Below are positions 26,268 through 35,591 of a stretch of 42,423 nt of DNA, one piece after another. The notes under the pieces are model-generated. The model worked only from the letters and a program-made list of their open reading frames with translations. It was not told where the DNA came from and ran no database searches. Source of the DNA: UBA1046 sp964624395 (GTDB lineage: Bacteria > Bacillota > Clostridia > Saccharofermentanales > DTU023); contig CAZUWY010000006.1 in NCBI GenBank assembly GCA_964624395.1, positions 1-42,423 on the forward strand, read 5' to 3'. Made by a program: the position numbers and the translations under genes. Position 1 is the first letter of the stretch, and each line of letters starts with the position of its first letter.

Positions 26268-27905
26268 ATGAGTAACAAAAAGGATATCTGGAAGACTGAG
26301 GCCAATCGAACTGAGCGCAAAGAGCGGCTTGCCAAGCAAAAGGACAGTAGCGGCTCAAAGAAGAAAATAAGGGCTTATAGTCTGGGTGGCAGAATCATAG
26401 GCATTCTGGCGGCACTTGTTATTATTTCTCTGCTGGCAGTTTGGTTTTTATTTTCCAGTGGTATTGCCCATCGCTATATAACAGCAGCGACTGTTGGTGA
26501 TACTAAATTATCTGTTGCCGATGTCAATACTGTTTTCGGCATGCAGGCGGCCAATCCCAACATCTGGAATCTGGGCAGTGTTTTTACTGAACAAGGTCAG
26601 GAGTTTTTAGATACGGATATATCTACCGCTGGGTCGGACTTGAAAAACTATCGCGACTATATCAAAGATTCAGCTCTGGGAGAATGGGAGAGAAGCCTGT
26701 CTCTTTATGAAGAGGGGAAAAGGGAAGGTTTTGAGCTTTCTGAGCAAGATGAAGAAATTATCCAAGAGAGTTTAGAGCAGTTCAAGCTGCAGCTTGAGGC
26801 GGAAGCTGCCCAGTACAATATTACGGTAGCCACCCTGCTTAAATCCACTTATGGGCCGGGCAGCAGCTTTGCTCAGATTGAGAAATTTTTCAGGATTAAT
26901 TATTACTCTGCTCTTTATCTGGAAGATTATACCCAGAGCATTAATATCCCAGAAACAAAAATGGAGGAAATCTATCAGGAAGACAAAGATGCTTACGATA
27001 TGGTTTCTTATAAAGCAGTTGAATTTGTAGCAGAGTTCCCCAAGCAGGTTGATGATCAAACCAAGGAAAAAGTGGAAAGTCATACCGAGGCACAGGCTGA
27101 AAAAATGAAAAAGGCTTTGGCAGAGGGGCAGGATTTCTTTGCTGCTGCACTTGAAAATAGCGAGAGCAGTGAGCTCAAAAACAGCCTTACCAAGGAGCCC
27201 TACCTGTATGAGCATAGTTTCAGAATCAGCAGCAATATTGCTGATAGCAAATTAAAAGAATGGCTTTTTGAGCCTGCCAGGCAAAAAGGTGAGGTAGCGG
27301 TGATTGAATCGACCTCAAAAGCTATAGCCAAACCGGAGACAGAAGATGAGGAGGAGTATTCTTCCCAGGATGATTTCAAAAGCTTCATCGTCGTTCAATT
27401 TGAAGATCGTTCCAGGCAGGATGTCAAACCTTATACCACCCGGCATATTCTTTTCAGAGCCGACGACGATATGCCCAAGACAGACAGCAAGCTAGAGGAG
27501 GAAGCAAAGGACTGCTTAAATATTTATAATAGCGGCGCTAAGACAGAGGAGGCCTTTGCTGAGCTGGCCAAGGAATACAGTAAAGACGGCAATGCCTCCC
27601 AGGGCGGGCTTTATGAGGATATAGCGCTGGGTCAGTTTGATGAGCAATATGAATCCTGGGCACTTGATCCGGGCAGAAAAGAGGGCGATGTCGGCCTTGT
27701 TAAATCTCAGTTCGGCTATCATCTGATTTATTTTGTCAAAGCAGAAGGTGTTGAGGTTTGGAAAGAGGCAGCCGGTAAAGTGCTGCTGGAGACTGAAGTG
27801 CAGGCATGGCGTGCTAAGCTGCTGGATGAGATTGATGTTGATGTCAGTAAATTTGGCAACGGCATGGTAGGAAAATTCGGACTGCTGAAAACATTGTTCG
27901 GATAA
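26268..27905 (+). CDS. Membrane-anchored PpiC-type peptidyl-prolyl isomerase (PrsA/SurA-like)
   Basis: This 545-residue protein has a basic cytoplasmic tail, one membrane helix (about 43-67) and a large extracytoplasmic part. A SurA-like helical chaperone region (about 70-370) precedes a parvulin domain (about 375-495) marked by TTRHILFRAD, the SKDGNASQGGLY segment and FGYHLIYF. It would fold exported proteins at the outer face of the membrane. There is no lipobox, so unlike Bacillus PrsA it is a type II membrane protein. TTGAGGTTGAA precedes the ATG. It lies immediately upstream of the rpoB promoter. Confidence 0.85.
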   Translation: MSNKKDIWKTEANRTERKERLAKQKDSSGSKKKIRAYSLGGRIIGILAALVIISLLAVWFLFSSGIAHRYITAATVGDTKLSVADVNTVFGMQAANPNIWNLGSVFTEQGQEFLDTDISTAGSDLKNYRDYIKDSALGEWERSLSLYEEGKREGFELSEQDEEIIQESLEQFKLQLEAEAAQYNITVATLLKSTYGPGSSFAQIEKFFRINYYSALYLEDYTQSINIPETKMEEIYQEDKDAYDMVSYKAVEFVAEFPKQVDDQTKEKVESHTEAQAEKMKKALAEGQDFFAAALENSESSELKNSLTKEPYLYEHSFRISSNIADSKLKEWLFEPARQKGEVAVIESTSKAIAKPETEDEEEYSSQDDFKSFIVVQFEDRSRQDVKPYTTRHILFRADDDMPKTDSKLEEEAKDCLNIYNSGAKTEEAFAELAKEYSKDGNASQGGLYEDIALGQFDEQYESWALDPGRKEGDVGLVKSQFGYHLIYFVKAEGVEVWKEAAGKVLLETEVQAWRAKLLDEIDVDVSKFGNGMVGKFGLLKTLFG

Positions 27906-27918
27906 ATTTCAAAAATTC

Positions 27919-27948
27919 TTGACAAAGGCTCTACATTTGTTGTAGTAT
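27919..27948 (+). promoter_or_regulatory. rpoBC promoter
   Basis: A perfect -35 TTGACA (27919-27924) is followed by 18 bases and TAGTAT (27943-27948), with a further TATAAA-like stretch directly after. Predicted transcription starts near 27955, giving a leader of about 180 nt before rpoB. The promoter begins 14 bases after the PpiC gene's stop. Confidence 0.75.
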
Positions 27949-27954
27949 TATAAA

Positions 27955-28137
27955 ACTTGTCACTAAGTCTGGAGGTGTGCTTATACTAATAGATTATGCG
28001 CCCAGCAGACTCCTGCTGACGATTAGTTATCATTCCAAATGAAGACGTGCGATCAACCCTGCTCGCAATAATGGCGGGCGGGTTATTCTGGCGTCTATTC
28101 AATCGGCTTTGCCGACTTTGTCGTGAGGTGATCGTTG
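27955..28137 (+). promoter_or_regulatory. Structured leader RNA of rpoB
   Basis: Three helices can be drawn. A: ACTAAT (27985-27990) with ATTAGT (28022-28027), capped by CAGCAG-ACTC-CTGCTG (28003-28018). B: an 11-pair stem, AACCC-T-GCTCGC (28055-28066) with GCGGGCGGGTT (28074-28084), closed by a 7-base loop, with one bulged T, enclosed by AGACG/CGTCT (28043-28047/28092-28096) across a 7x7 internal loop. C: TCGGC-TTT-GCCGA (28103-28115). No U-run follows any stem, so they are not simple terminators. GAGGTGATC (28125-28133) is a near-perfect Shine-Dalgarno site for rpoB. Pairings are seen; regulation is inference. Confidence 0.6.
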
Positions 28138-31100
28138 ATGGTAAAACCCGTTCATTATGGACGAACCGAAAGAGTATCTTATTCCAAGATCGACGAGATT
28201 ATTGACATTCCCAATTTGCTAGAGATCCAAAAAGAAAGCTACAGATGGTTCATTGAAGAAGGTCTGGCTGAGGTTTTGGAAGAAGCTTCCCCAATCACTG
28301 ATTTCTCCGGGGATATTGAGCTGTCATTCATCGGGCGTGAATTTGATATTGATAATCCTACCTATTCTGTTGAAGAGTGTAAGGAGAGAGACGCAAATTA
28401 TGCTGCTAAATTATATGTGCATGTGCGTCTTCACACTAAGACCAATGACAGAATCAAGGATCAAAGTGTCTATATTGGGGAATTCCCAATTATGACAGAT
28501 ACCGGCACTTTTATTATCAATGGTGCAGAACGGGTAATCATCAGTCAGCTGGTGCGTTCTCCCGGTTCTTATTTTGGCGTGGAGCAAGATAAGAACGATG
28601 CAACATTGTATACCGGACAGATTATTCCCAATCGCGGAGCCTGGCTGGAATTCGAATCAGATGCCAATGGCCTCTTATGGGTGAGGATCGACCGCACCCG
28701 TAAATTTCATCTGACAATTTTCCTGCGTTCGCTTGGTTTTGGCACCAATGCGGAAATTCAGGAGGTTTTCGGCGATGAAGAGTCCCTGATGCGCACGATG
28801 CAAAAAGACGGCTGTTCCAATGAGATGGAAGGCCTGCAGGAGATGTTTAAAAAGCTGCGTTCGGGAGAGGTTTATACACGCGAAGGAGCGGAGAGCTTTT
28901 TGCAAAATATGTTCTTTGATCCCAATCGCTACGATTTGGCCAAAGTCGGTATTTATAAAATCAATAAAAAGCTGTCCCTGGCTGACCGCATTGTCGGGCA
29001 TCGGGCAGCTACAGATGTGATCGATGAGGATGGTGAAATACTAGTCCTGAAAGATGACATCATCAATAAAGATATGGCCTGGCAGATCCAAGATGCCGGG
29101 GTTAATCATCTGGACATCTATCCGATCCAAATAGTCGGTGAAAACTTAATTCAATATGAGCATCAGCTAAGAGTTGTGGGCAATCAAAGGGTTAATGCCT
29201 CCAGATATCTCCTGCGCTATTTCAGCGAAAAAGAGCTGGCAAAAATTGATTTTGAGCAACTCGGCATTACTGAGTTGGTGCGCACATCAGTACTGAAAGC
29301 TATCGCTGAGGAAGCCAAAGAAGCTAAAAAGCCTCTGGAGAGCCTGACTGAACTTCTACAGCTGAAGCAGCGTGAGCTAATACCGCATAATCTGACTGTC
29401 GACGATATTTTGGCTTCGGCAAGCTATTTTATCGGACTTGAATATGGTGTCGGCGAGCCCGACGATATTGACCATCTCGGCAACCGCCGGATCAGATCCG
29501 TGGGCGAGCTTTTGCAAAACCAGATGAGGCTTGGCTTTTCCAGAATGGACCGGGTCATTCGTGAAAGAATGCAATCTTTGTCGGACAAAACCAATGCCGA
29601 GTCTAAAGATATTGTCAATACCAGACCGGTGAGTGCAGCCATCAAGGAATTTTTCGGCTCTTCGCAGCTGTCCCAGTTTTTGGATCAGACCAATCCCCTG
29701 GCTGAACTCACACACAAGAGGCGTCTTTCCGCCCTGGGTCCGGGAGGTCTTTCCAGAGAGAGAGCCAATTTTGAAGTGCGCGACGTCCACTCCTCCTATT
29801 ACGGGCGGATGTGTCCGATTGAAACTCCAGAAGGACCAAATATTGGTTTGATTAACTCTCTGGCCACCTATGCCAGAGTGAACAGATACGGCTTTATTGA
29901 AACGCCTTACCGCGTCTATGACAAGGAGAAAGGCCTGGTAACTCGTGAGATCCGCTATATGACAGCGGATGAGGAGGATTATTATAATATTGCCCAGGCC
30001 AATGAACCTTTAGATGATAAGGGGCATTTCATCTCTGACCGGGTAGTCTGCCGCTATCTGGATCAGTTCCTGGAGCTGGCTCCGGAAAAAGTGGATCTGA
30101 TGGACGTCTCGCCTAAACAGCTGGTCTCTGTCGCCACTGCTTTGATTCCTTTCCTAGGCAATGATGACGCCAACCGTGCCCTGATGGGCTCGAACATGCA
30201 AAGGCAGGCGGTACCTCTGATTAAGACAGAGGCTCCTATCATTGGCACTGGTATTGAATACAGGGCTGCCAAGGATTCAGGCGTCTGTGTGGTGGCTAAA
30301 AATGATGGGGTGGTTAATTTTGTCGCAGCTGATCAGATCAGGATTAAAACAGCAGACGGTTCCTTTGAAGAATACCCCCTGATCAAATATACCCGTTCCA
30401 ACCAAGGTACCTGCATCAATCAAAGGCCGCTGGTTCAAGTTGGTGACAGTGTCAAGGCAGGCGATATTATCGCCGACGGACCTTCGACAGATAATGGCGA
30501 ACTGGCCCTGGGAAGAAATGTCCTGATCGGCTTTATGACCTGGGAGGGCTATAACTACGAGGACGCAATCTTGATCAGTGAACGTCTGGTTAGAGATGAT
30601 GTGTATACCTCTATTCATATTACAGAATATGAAAGTGAGGCCAGGGACACCAAGCTGGGTCCTGAGGAGATTACCAGAGAAATTCCCAATGTGGGTGATG
30701 ATGCGCTCAAGGATCTGGACGAAGATGGCATAGTTCGGGTCGGGGCCGAAGTACAGGCAGGCGACATTATTGTCGGCAAAGTTACCCCCAAAGGCGAGAC
30801 TGAGCTGACTCCCGAGGAGCGCCTCTACCGAGCAATCTTCGGTGAAAAAGTTCGTGAAGTCAGAGATACCTCTGCCCGTGTTCCCCACGGAGAATCGGGT
30901 ATTATTGTCGATGTCAAGGTCTTTACCAGAGAAGATGATGAGCAGCTTAAACACGGTGTTACCAAGCTGGTTCGTGTTTACATAGCACAGAAGCGAAAAA
31001 TCTCTGTCGGTGACAAGATGGCCGGCCGCCACGGCAACAAGGGTGTTATCTCCCGCATACTTCCGGAGGAGGATATGCCCTTTATGCCGGACGGAACGCC

Positions 31101-31920
31101 ATTAGATATTGTCTTAAATCCATTGGGAGTTCCTTCCCGTATGAATATTGGCCAGCTGCTGGAGGTTCATCTCGGCCTGGCAGCCAGCGAACTGGGCTGG
31201 AAGGTGGCCACGCCGGTCTTTGACGGAGCGGTGGAAAATGATGTCGTTGAAGCGTTCAAACGGGCCGGGGTCGATGAAGATGGCAAAACCATTCTTTATG
31301 ACGGTCGGACCGGTGAACCCTTCGAGAACAGAATTACTGTCGGCATGATGTACTATCTCAAGCTCTTGCATCTGGTTGATGACAAGATTCACGCGCGCTC
31401 AATCGGGCCGTATTCGCTGGTAACCCAGCAGCCGCTAGGCGGCAAGGCTCAGTTTGGCGGTCAGCGCTTTGGTGAGATGGAAGTCTGGGCGCTTGAAGCC
31501 TATGGCGCGGCTTATACCCTGCAGGAAATTCTTACCGTAAAATCGGACGATATTCAGGGCAGAACCAAGACTTATGAAGCAATAGTCAAGGGTGAGAATA
31601 TACCCGAGCCGGGAGTTCCTGAAGCTTTCAAGGTCTTGGTCAAGGAGCTTCAATCTTTAGCTCTTGATGTCAGGATCATTGACGAGCAAAATGAGCTAAT
31701 TGAAATCAAGGATGGCATAGTTGAAGATTCTGATGCCTCTGCCGGTGTGATCAGAGACCTTGAAGATATTTTGGAAAATTCATCATTAAGCGCATCTGAT
31801 CTGGCTGCAGCCGGTTATACTGCCGGTCAACTGACCGAGGAGGGTGGCGTTGATGAGGATGAAGGCAGCGAAAATCAAGAGGCGGCTGACGCAGCTTTAG
31901 ATGAAGACAGTGATGATTAA
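28138..31920 (+). CDS. rpoB: RNA polymerase beta subunit
   Basis: This roughly 1260-residue protein is the beta subunit of RNA polymerase. The rifampicin-pocket segment begins near residue 505 (FFGSSQLSQF) and continues through ELTHKRRLSALGPGGLSRER; the positions equivalent to E. coli Asp516, His526 and Ser531 keep their sensitive residues. Other landmarks are CPIETPEGPNIGLI and the C-terminal PLGGKAQFGGQRFGEMEVWA. The C-terminus adds a strongly acidic tail of about 30 residues rich in Glu and Asp. A TTG at 28135 is in frame, but the ATG at 28138 has the well-spaced GAGGTGATC site. rplJ-rplL are absent upstream. Confidence 0.98.
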   Translation: MVKPVHYGRTERVSYSKIDEIIDIPNLLEIQKESYRWFIEEGLAEVLEEASPITDFSGDIELSFIGREFDIDNPTYSVEECKERDANYAAKLYVHVRLHTKTNDRIKDQSVYIGEFPIMTDTGTFIINGAERVIISQLVRSPGSYFGVEQDKNDATLYTGQIIPNRGAWLEFESDANGLLWVRIDRTRKFHLTIFLRSLGFGTNAEIQEVFGDEESLMRTMQKDGCSNEMEGLQEMFKKLRSGEVYTREGAESFLQNMFFDPNRYDLAKVGIYKINKKLSLADRIVGHRAATDVIDEDGEILVLKDDIINKDMAWQIQDAGVNHLDIYPIQIVGENLIQYEHQLRVVGNQRVNASRYLLRYFSEKELAKIDFEQLGITELVRTSVLKAIAEEAKEAKKPLESLTELLQLKQRELIPHNLTVDDILASASYFIGLEYGVGEPDDIDHLGNRRIRSVGELLQNQMRLGFSRMDRVIRERMQSLSDKTNAESKDIVNTRPVSAAIKEFFGSSQLSQFLDQTNPLAELTHKRRLSALGPGGLSRERANFEVRDVHSSYYGRMCPIETPEGPNIGLINSLATYARVNRYGFIETPYRVYDKEKGLVTREIRYMTADEEDYYNIAQANEPLDDKGHFISDRVVCRYLDQFLELAPEKVDLMDVSPKQLVSVATALIPFLGNDDANRALMGSNMQRQAVPLIKTEAPIIGTGIEYRAAKDSGVCVVAKNDGVVNFVAADQIRIKTADGSFEEYPLIKYTRSNQGTCINQRPLVQVGDSVKAGDIIADGPSTDNGELALGRNVLIGFMTWEGYNYEDAILISERLVRDDVYTSIHITEYESEARDTKLGPEEITREIPNVGDDALKDLDEDGIVRVGAEVQAGDIIVGKVTPKGETELTPEERLYRAIFGEKVREVRDTSARVPHGESGIIVDVKVFTREDDEQLKHGVTKLVRVYIAQKRKISVGDKMAGRHGNKGVISRILPEEDMPFMPDGTPLDIVLNPLGVPSRMNIGQLLEVHLGLAASELGWKVATPVFDGAVENDVVEAFKRAGVDEDGKTILYDGRTGEPFENRITVGMMYYLKLLHLVDDKIHARSIGPYSLVTQQPLGGKAQFGGQRFGEMEVWALEAYGAAYTLQEILTVKSDDIQGRTKTYEAIVKGENIPEPGVPEAFKVLVKELQSLALDVRIIDEQNELIEIKDGIVEDSDASAGVIRDLEDILENSSLSASDLAAAGYTAGQLTEEGGVDEDEGSENQEAADAALDEDSDD

Positions 31921-31942
31921 GCTCTAGCAGATGAGGGAAAAT

Positions 31943-34900
31943 ATGTCAGAAATCAATAATTTTGAAGCAATAGGTATTGGCCTGGCTTCACCGGAAAAGA
32001 TTCTCGAATGGTCTCACGGCGAAGTTAAAAAGCCTGAAACAATTAACTACCGCACTCTGAAACCTGAGCTGGACGGTTTGTTTTGCGAGAAAATCTTCGG
32101 GCCGACCAAGGACTGGGAATGCCATTGCGGTAAATACAAGAAGATCCGCTATAAAGGGATTGTCTGTGACCGCTGCGGAGTTGAGGTCACCAAAGCCAAG
32201 GTAAGGCGGGAGCGAATGGGACATATTCGTCTGGCTGCACCTGTCTCCCATATCTGGTATTTTCGTGGCATCCCGAGCCGTATGGGTCTGGTCCTGGATA
32301 TGTCGCCCCGCAATCTGGAAAAGGTTTTGTATTTTGCTGCCTATATCGTGATTGATCCGGGCAGCACCGATCTCAAGAAATATGACATCATCAATGAGCG
32401 CGAATACAGAGATTATATCAATCAGTACGGACGCCACGACTTTGTGGCCAAAATGGGTGCCGAGGCGATTAAAGATCTTTTAAACCAGATCGATATTGAT
32501 GCTTTAGCTGAAGAATTGCGAGAGCAGCTGCATCTAGCGAAAGGGCAAAAGAAAAGCCGCCTGATTAAAAGGCTGGAGGTCATTGAAGCCTTTAAGCTCT
32601 CAGACTTTAAGCCCGAATGGATGGTTCTAGATGTGCTGCCGGTACTTCCTCCTGAGCTGAGACCTATGGTTCAGCTGGATGGCGGACGTTTTGCCACCTC
32701 AGATTTGAATGATCTCTACCGCCGGGTAATAAACCGCAACAACCGCCTCAACAAGCTGATGCAGCTTGGTGCACCTAATATAATGATCAGAAATGAAAAG
32801 AGAATGCTGCAGGAGGCTGTTGATGCTTTAATCGACAACGGGCGCCGCGGCAGGGCTGTGACCGGTGCCGGTAATCGTGCTCTGAAATCTCTTTCGGATC
32901 TGCTTAAAGGCAAGCAGGGGCGTTTCCGCCAAAATCTGCTGGGCAAAAGAGTCGATTATTCGGGACGTTCTGTTATTGTTGTCGGGCCGGAGCTGGAGAT
33001 GCATCAGTGCGGGCTGCCCAAGGAAATGGCTTTGGAGCTGTTCAAGCCTTTTGTCATGTGCGAAATCGTTAAGCATGAGCTGGCGCAGAATATTAAATCT
33101 GCCCGCCGCCTGGTGGAAAGAGGCGGAGATATGGTCTGGGATACGCTGGAAAACGTGATTAAAGACCATCCTGTCCTGCTTAACAGGGCACCAACCTTGC
33201 ACCGGCTGGGCATACAGGCCTTTGAACCTGTGCTGGTTGAAGGTAGAGCCATTCAGCTGCATCCGCTGGTCTGTACGGCATATAATGCTGACTTTGACGG
33301 CGATCAGATGGCAGTTCACGTCCCCTTGTCCGCTGAAGCACAGGCAGAAGCCAGATTTTTGATGCTGGCATCCAACAATCTCTTAAAGCCGCAAGACGGC
33401 AAGCCTGTCACTGTGCCCACACAGGACATGGTTATGGGTATTTACTATCTCACCATTGACAAAGAGGCCGACGATTTTGATCCTAAGAAGGAACTGCCTG
33501 CTTTCAGCGATATTGATGAGGCCAATATGGCTTATGAAAAGGGCCTGATCAATCTGCGCCAGAGCATCAAGGTGAGAAGGACGATTGAAGTTGACGGCAA
33601 GACCATCAGTGGTGTTGTTGTTTCCACCATGGGCAGATTCATCTTCAATTCAGTAATCCCCCAGGATCTGGGTTTTGTTGACCGTTCCGCCGGTGGCAAG
33701 GATCTTTTGCTGCTGGAATGCGATTTCCTGGTAGGAAAAAGACAGCTGGGCGAGATTATTGAGCGCTGCATCCAGATGCACGGTATTACCGAGACATCAA
33801 AGGTTTTGGACAAGATCAAAACCATGGGCTTCCACTATTCGACCATTGGCGGGATCTCGATTGGAGTCTTTGACATGGTTGTCCCGGATATAAAGGAGAA
33901 ATTGATTGCTGAAGCCGAGGTCAAGGTAGCAGAAATCAACCACCGCCACCAGCGGGGACTTCTCAATAACGAAGGGCGTTATCGTGCGGTAGTAGATATC
34001 TGGAGACGGACTACAGATAATATTACCGAGGCTTTGAAAGAAAATCTCGGCCGCTTTAACCCCGTATATATGATGTCCCAGTCAGGTGCCAGAGGCAATA
34101 TTAATCAGATTAAACAGCTGGCGGGTATGCGCGGCAATATGGCCGATACCACCGGCAGGACTGTTGAAATCCCGATCAAATCCAATTTGCGTGAAGGTAT
34201 GAATGTGCTTGAATTCTTTATCTCCTCGCATGGTGCCCGTAAATCTTTGTCGGATACTGCATTGAAAACCGCAGATTCAGGTTATTTGACCAGACGTCTG
34301 GTGGATATTGCCCAGGATGTTATTATCCGTGAGGAAGACTGTCAGACAGAAAACTATAGCGAAGTATCTGCCATCACTGTTGGCGGCAGCAATAAGCGCA
34401 GAGTTGTCCAGACATTAAGTGACAGGATCAGCGGCCGCTACGCCGTTGCCGATGTGCTGATGCCTAAGACAGGAGAAGTTATTATTTCCAGCGGCGATCT
34501 GATTACAAATGATCAGGCCCAAAGAGTGGAAGAGGCAGGGATTGAAAAAGTCAAGATCAGAAGTAATTTGACCTGCGCCTGTCCCTCCGGCATCTGCGCC
34601 AAATGCTATGGTATCAATCTGGCTACAGGCAAGCCGGCTGTAGTTGGTGAAGCTGTGGGCATTATGGCCGCACAGTCTATCGGTGAGCCGGGCACGCAGC
34701 TTACCATGCGGACATTCCATACCGGAGGTATTGCTTCAGGTGACGATATCACGCAGGGTCTGCCCCGTGTAGAGGAGCTTTTCGAGGCCCGCAAGCCTAA
34801 AGGGCAGGCAGTTATTGCAGAGCTCGAGGGTGTGGTAAAGATTGAAGAGACAGATAAGAAAAAGCGAGAGGTTATTGTCACATCTGCTGAGGGGGAAAGC

Positions 34901-35527
34901 AAATCCCATTCCATTCCCATCTCCACTCCCATTATCGTTGAGGATGGCGATTATCTTGAACTCGGTGATCTGATCACCGATGGCTCGGTCAATCCGCAGG
35001 ATATTATGAAAGTCAAGGGCGCCGAAGGTGTGCAAAAATACATCATCACCGAAGTATTGAAGGTTTACAAAAACAACGGTGTTGAGATCAACGATAAGCA
35101 TATAGAGATCATAGCCCGGCAGATGCTGCGCAAATGCAAAATCGATGACTCTGGCGATACCGGCATGCTGACCGGCAGCCTGGTGGATATGTTCGACTTT
35201 GAAAAAGCAAATGCTGACATTGAAGCTCAGGGTCTTAAAGCTGCTGAAGGGCAGCGGGTGCTGCTGGGCATCACGAAAGCATCACTGGCAACGGACTCTT
35301 TCCTTTCCGCAGCTTCCTTCCAGGAGACAACCAGGGTGCTGACAGATGCAGCAGTCAAAGGCAAGATTGATCCGCTTTTGGGGCTGAAGGAAAATGTTAT
35401 CATCGGTAAGCTCATTCCTGCCGGCAGCGGCATGTACCGCTACCGCAATATTACGGCCATACCTGTTGTGCCGGAGAACATGGAACTGCTGGAAGAGACA
35501 CCACAGCCAAGTGCATCCAGAGAATAA
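31943..35527 (+). CDS. rpoC: RNA polymerase beta-prime subunit
   Basis: This roughly 1194-residue protein is the catalytic beta-prime subunit. The N-terminal zinc ribbon (CHCGKYKKIRYKGIVCDRCG, about 59-80), the magnesium-binding NADFDGDQ (from residue 448) and the second zinc site with CACPSGICAKCYG are all present. The start MSEINNFEAIGIGLASPEKI matches the family N-terminus and has GAGGG five bases upstream; an ATG at 31931 is in frame but unlikely. It lies 22 bases after rpoB and is followed by a terminator. Confidence 0.98.
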   Translation: MSEINNFEAIGIGLASPEKILEWSHGEVKKPETINYRTLKPELDGLFCEKIFGPTKDWECHCGKYKKIRYKGIVCDRCGVEVTKAKVRRERMGHIRLAAPVSHIWYFRGIPSRMGLVLDMSPRNLEKVLYFAAYIVIDPGSTDLKKYDIINEREYRDYINQYGRHDFVAKMGAEAIKDLLNQIDIDALAEELREQLHLAKGQKKSRLIKRLEVIEAFKLSDFKPEWMVLDVLPVLPPELRPMVQLDGGRFATSDLNDLYRRVINRNNRLNKLMQLGAPNIMIRNEKRMLQEAVDALIDNGRRGRAVTGAGNRALKSLSDLLKGKQGRFRQNLLGKRVDYSGRSVIVVGPELEMHQCGLPKEMALELFKPFVMCEIVKHELAQNIKSARRLVERGGDMVWDTLENVIKDHPVLLNRAPTLHRLGIQAFEPVLVEGRAIQLHPLVCTAYNADFDGDQMAVHVPLSAEAQAEARFLMLASNNLLKPQDGKPVTVPTQDMVMGIYYLTIDKEADDFDPKKELPAFSDIDEANMAYEKGLINLRQSIKVRRTIEVDGKTISGVVVSTMGRFIFNSVIPQDLGFVDRSAGGKDLLLLECDFLVGKRQLGEIIERCIQMHGITETSKVLDKIKTMGFHYSTIGGISIGVFDMVVPDIKEKLIAEAEVKVAEINHRHQRGLLNNEGRYRAVVDIWRRTTDNITEALKENLGRFNPVYMMSQSGARGNINQIKQLAGMRGNMADTTGRTVEIPIKSNLREGMNVLEFFISSHGARKSLSDTALKTADSGYLTRRLVDIAQDVIIREEDCQTENYSEVSAITVGGSNKRRVVQTLSDRISGRYAVADVLMPKTGEVIISSGDLITNDQAQRVEEAGIEKVKIRSNLTCACPSGICAKCYGINLATGKPAVVGEAVGIMAAQSIGEPGTQLTMRTFHTGGIASGDDITQGLPRVEELFEARKPKGQAVIAELEGVVKIEETDKKKREVIVTSAEGESKSHSIPISTPIIVEDGDYLELGDLITDGSVNPQDIMKVKGAEGVQKYIITEVLKVYKNNGVEINDKHIEIIARQMLRKCKIDDSGDTGMLTGSLVDMFDFEKANADIEAQGLKAAEGQRVLLGITKASLATDSFLSAASFQETTRVLTDAAVKGKIDPLLGLKENVIIGKLIPAGSGMYRYRNITAIPVVPENMELLEETPQPSASRE

Positions 35528-35545
35528 AGAATAATAAATAAGATT

Positions 35546-35575
35546 ATGAGCCTGAGTTATCTCGGGCTCATTTAT
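35546..35575 (+). terminator. Terminator after rpoC
   Basis: ATGAGCC-T-GAG (35546-35556) pairs with CTC-G-GGCTCAT (35561-35571) around a TTAT loop, followed by a short U-rich stretch (TTATTATG). This is a plausible intrinsic terminator, although its U-run is weak, so readthrough into dsdA is possible. Confidence 0.7.
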
Positions 35576-35591
35576 TATGTGGGGGTAGATC

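Noticed and set aside
27977..28042. Possible 21-codon leader peptide (GTG start) in the rpoB leader
   Set aside because: The GGAGG is only one base from the GTG, too close for initiation, and the codons show no regulatory run of a single amino acid.
28055..28084. GC-rich 11-pair stem read as a transcription terminator
   Set aside because: It is followed by ATTCTGG rather than a U-run, so it was kept as part of a structured leader instead.
30277..31032. 251-codon reading frame antisense to rpoB
   Set aside because: It is a shadow of a conserved rpoB frame; its protein has no recognisable domain or ribosome site.
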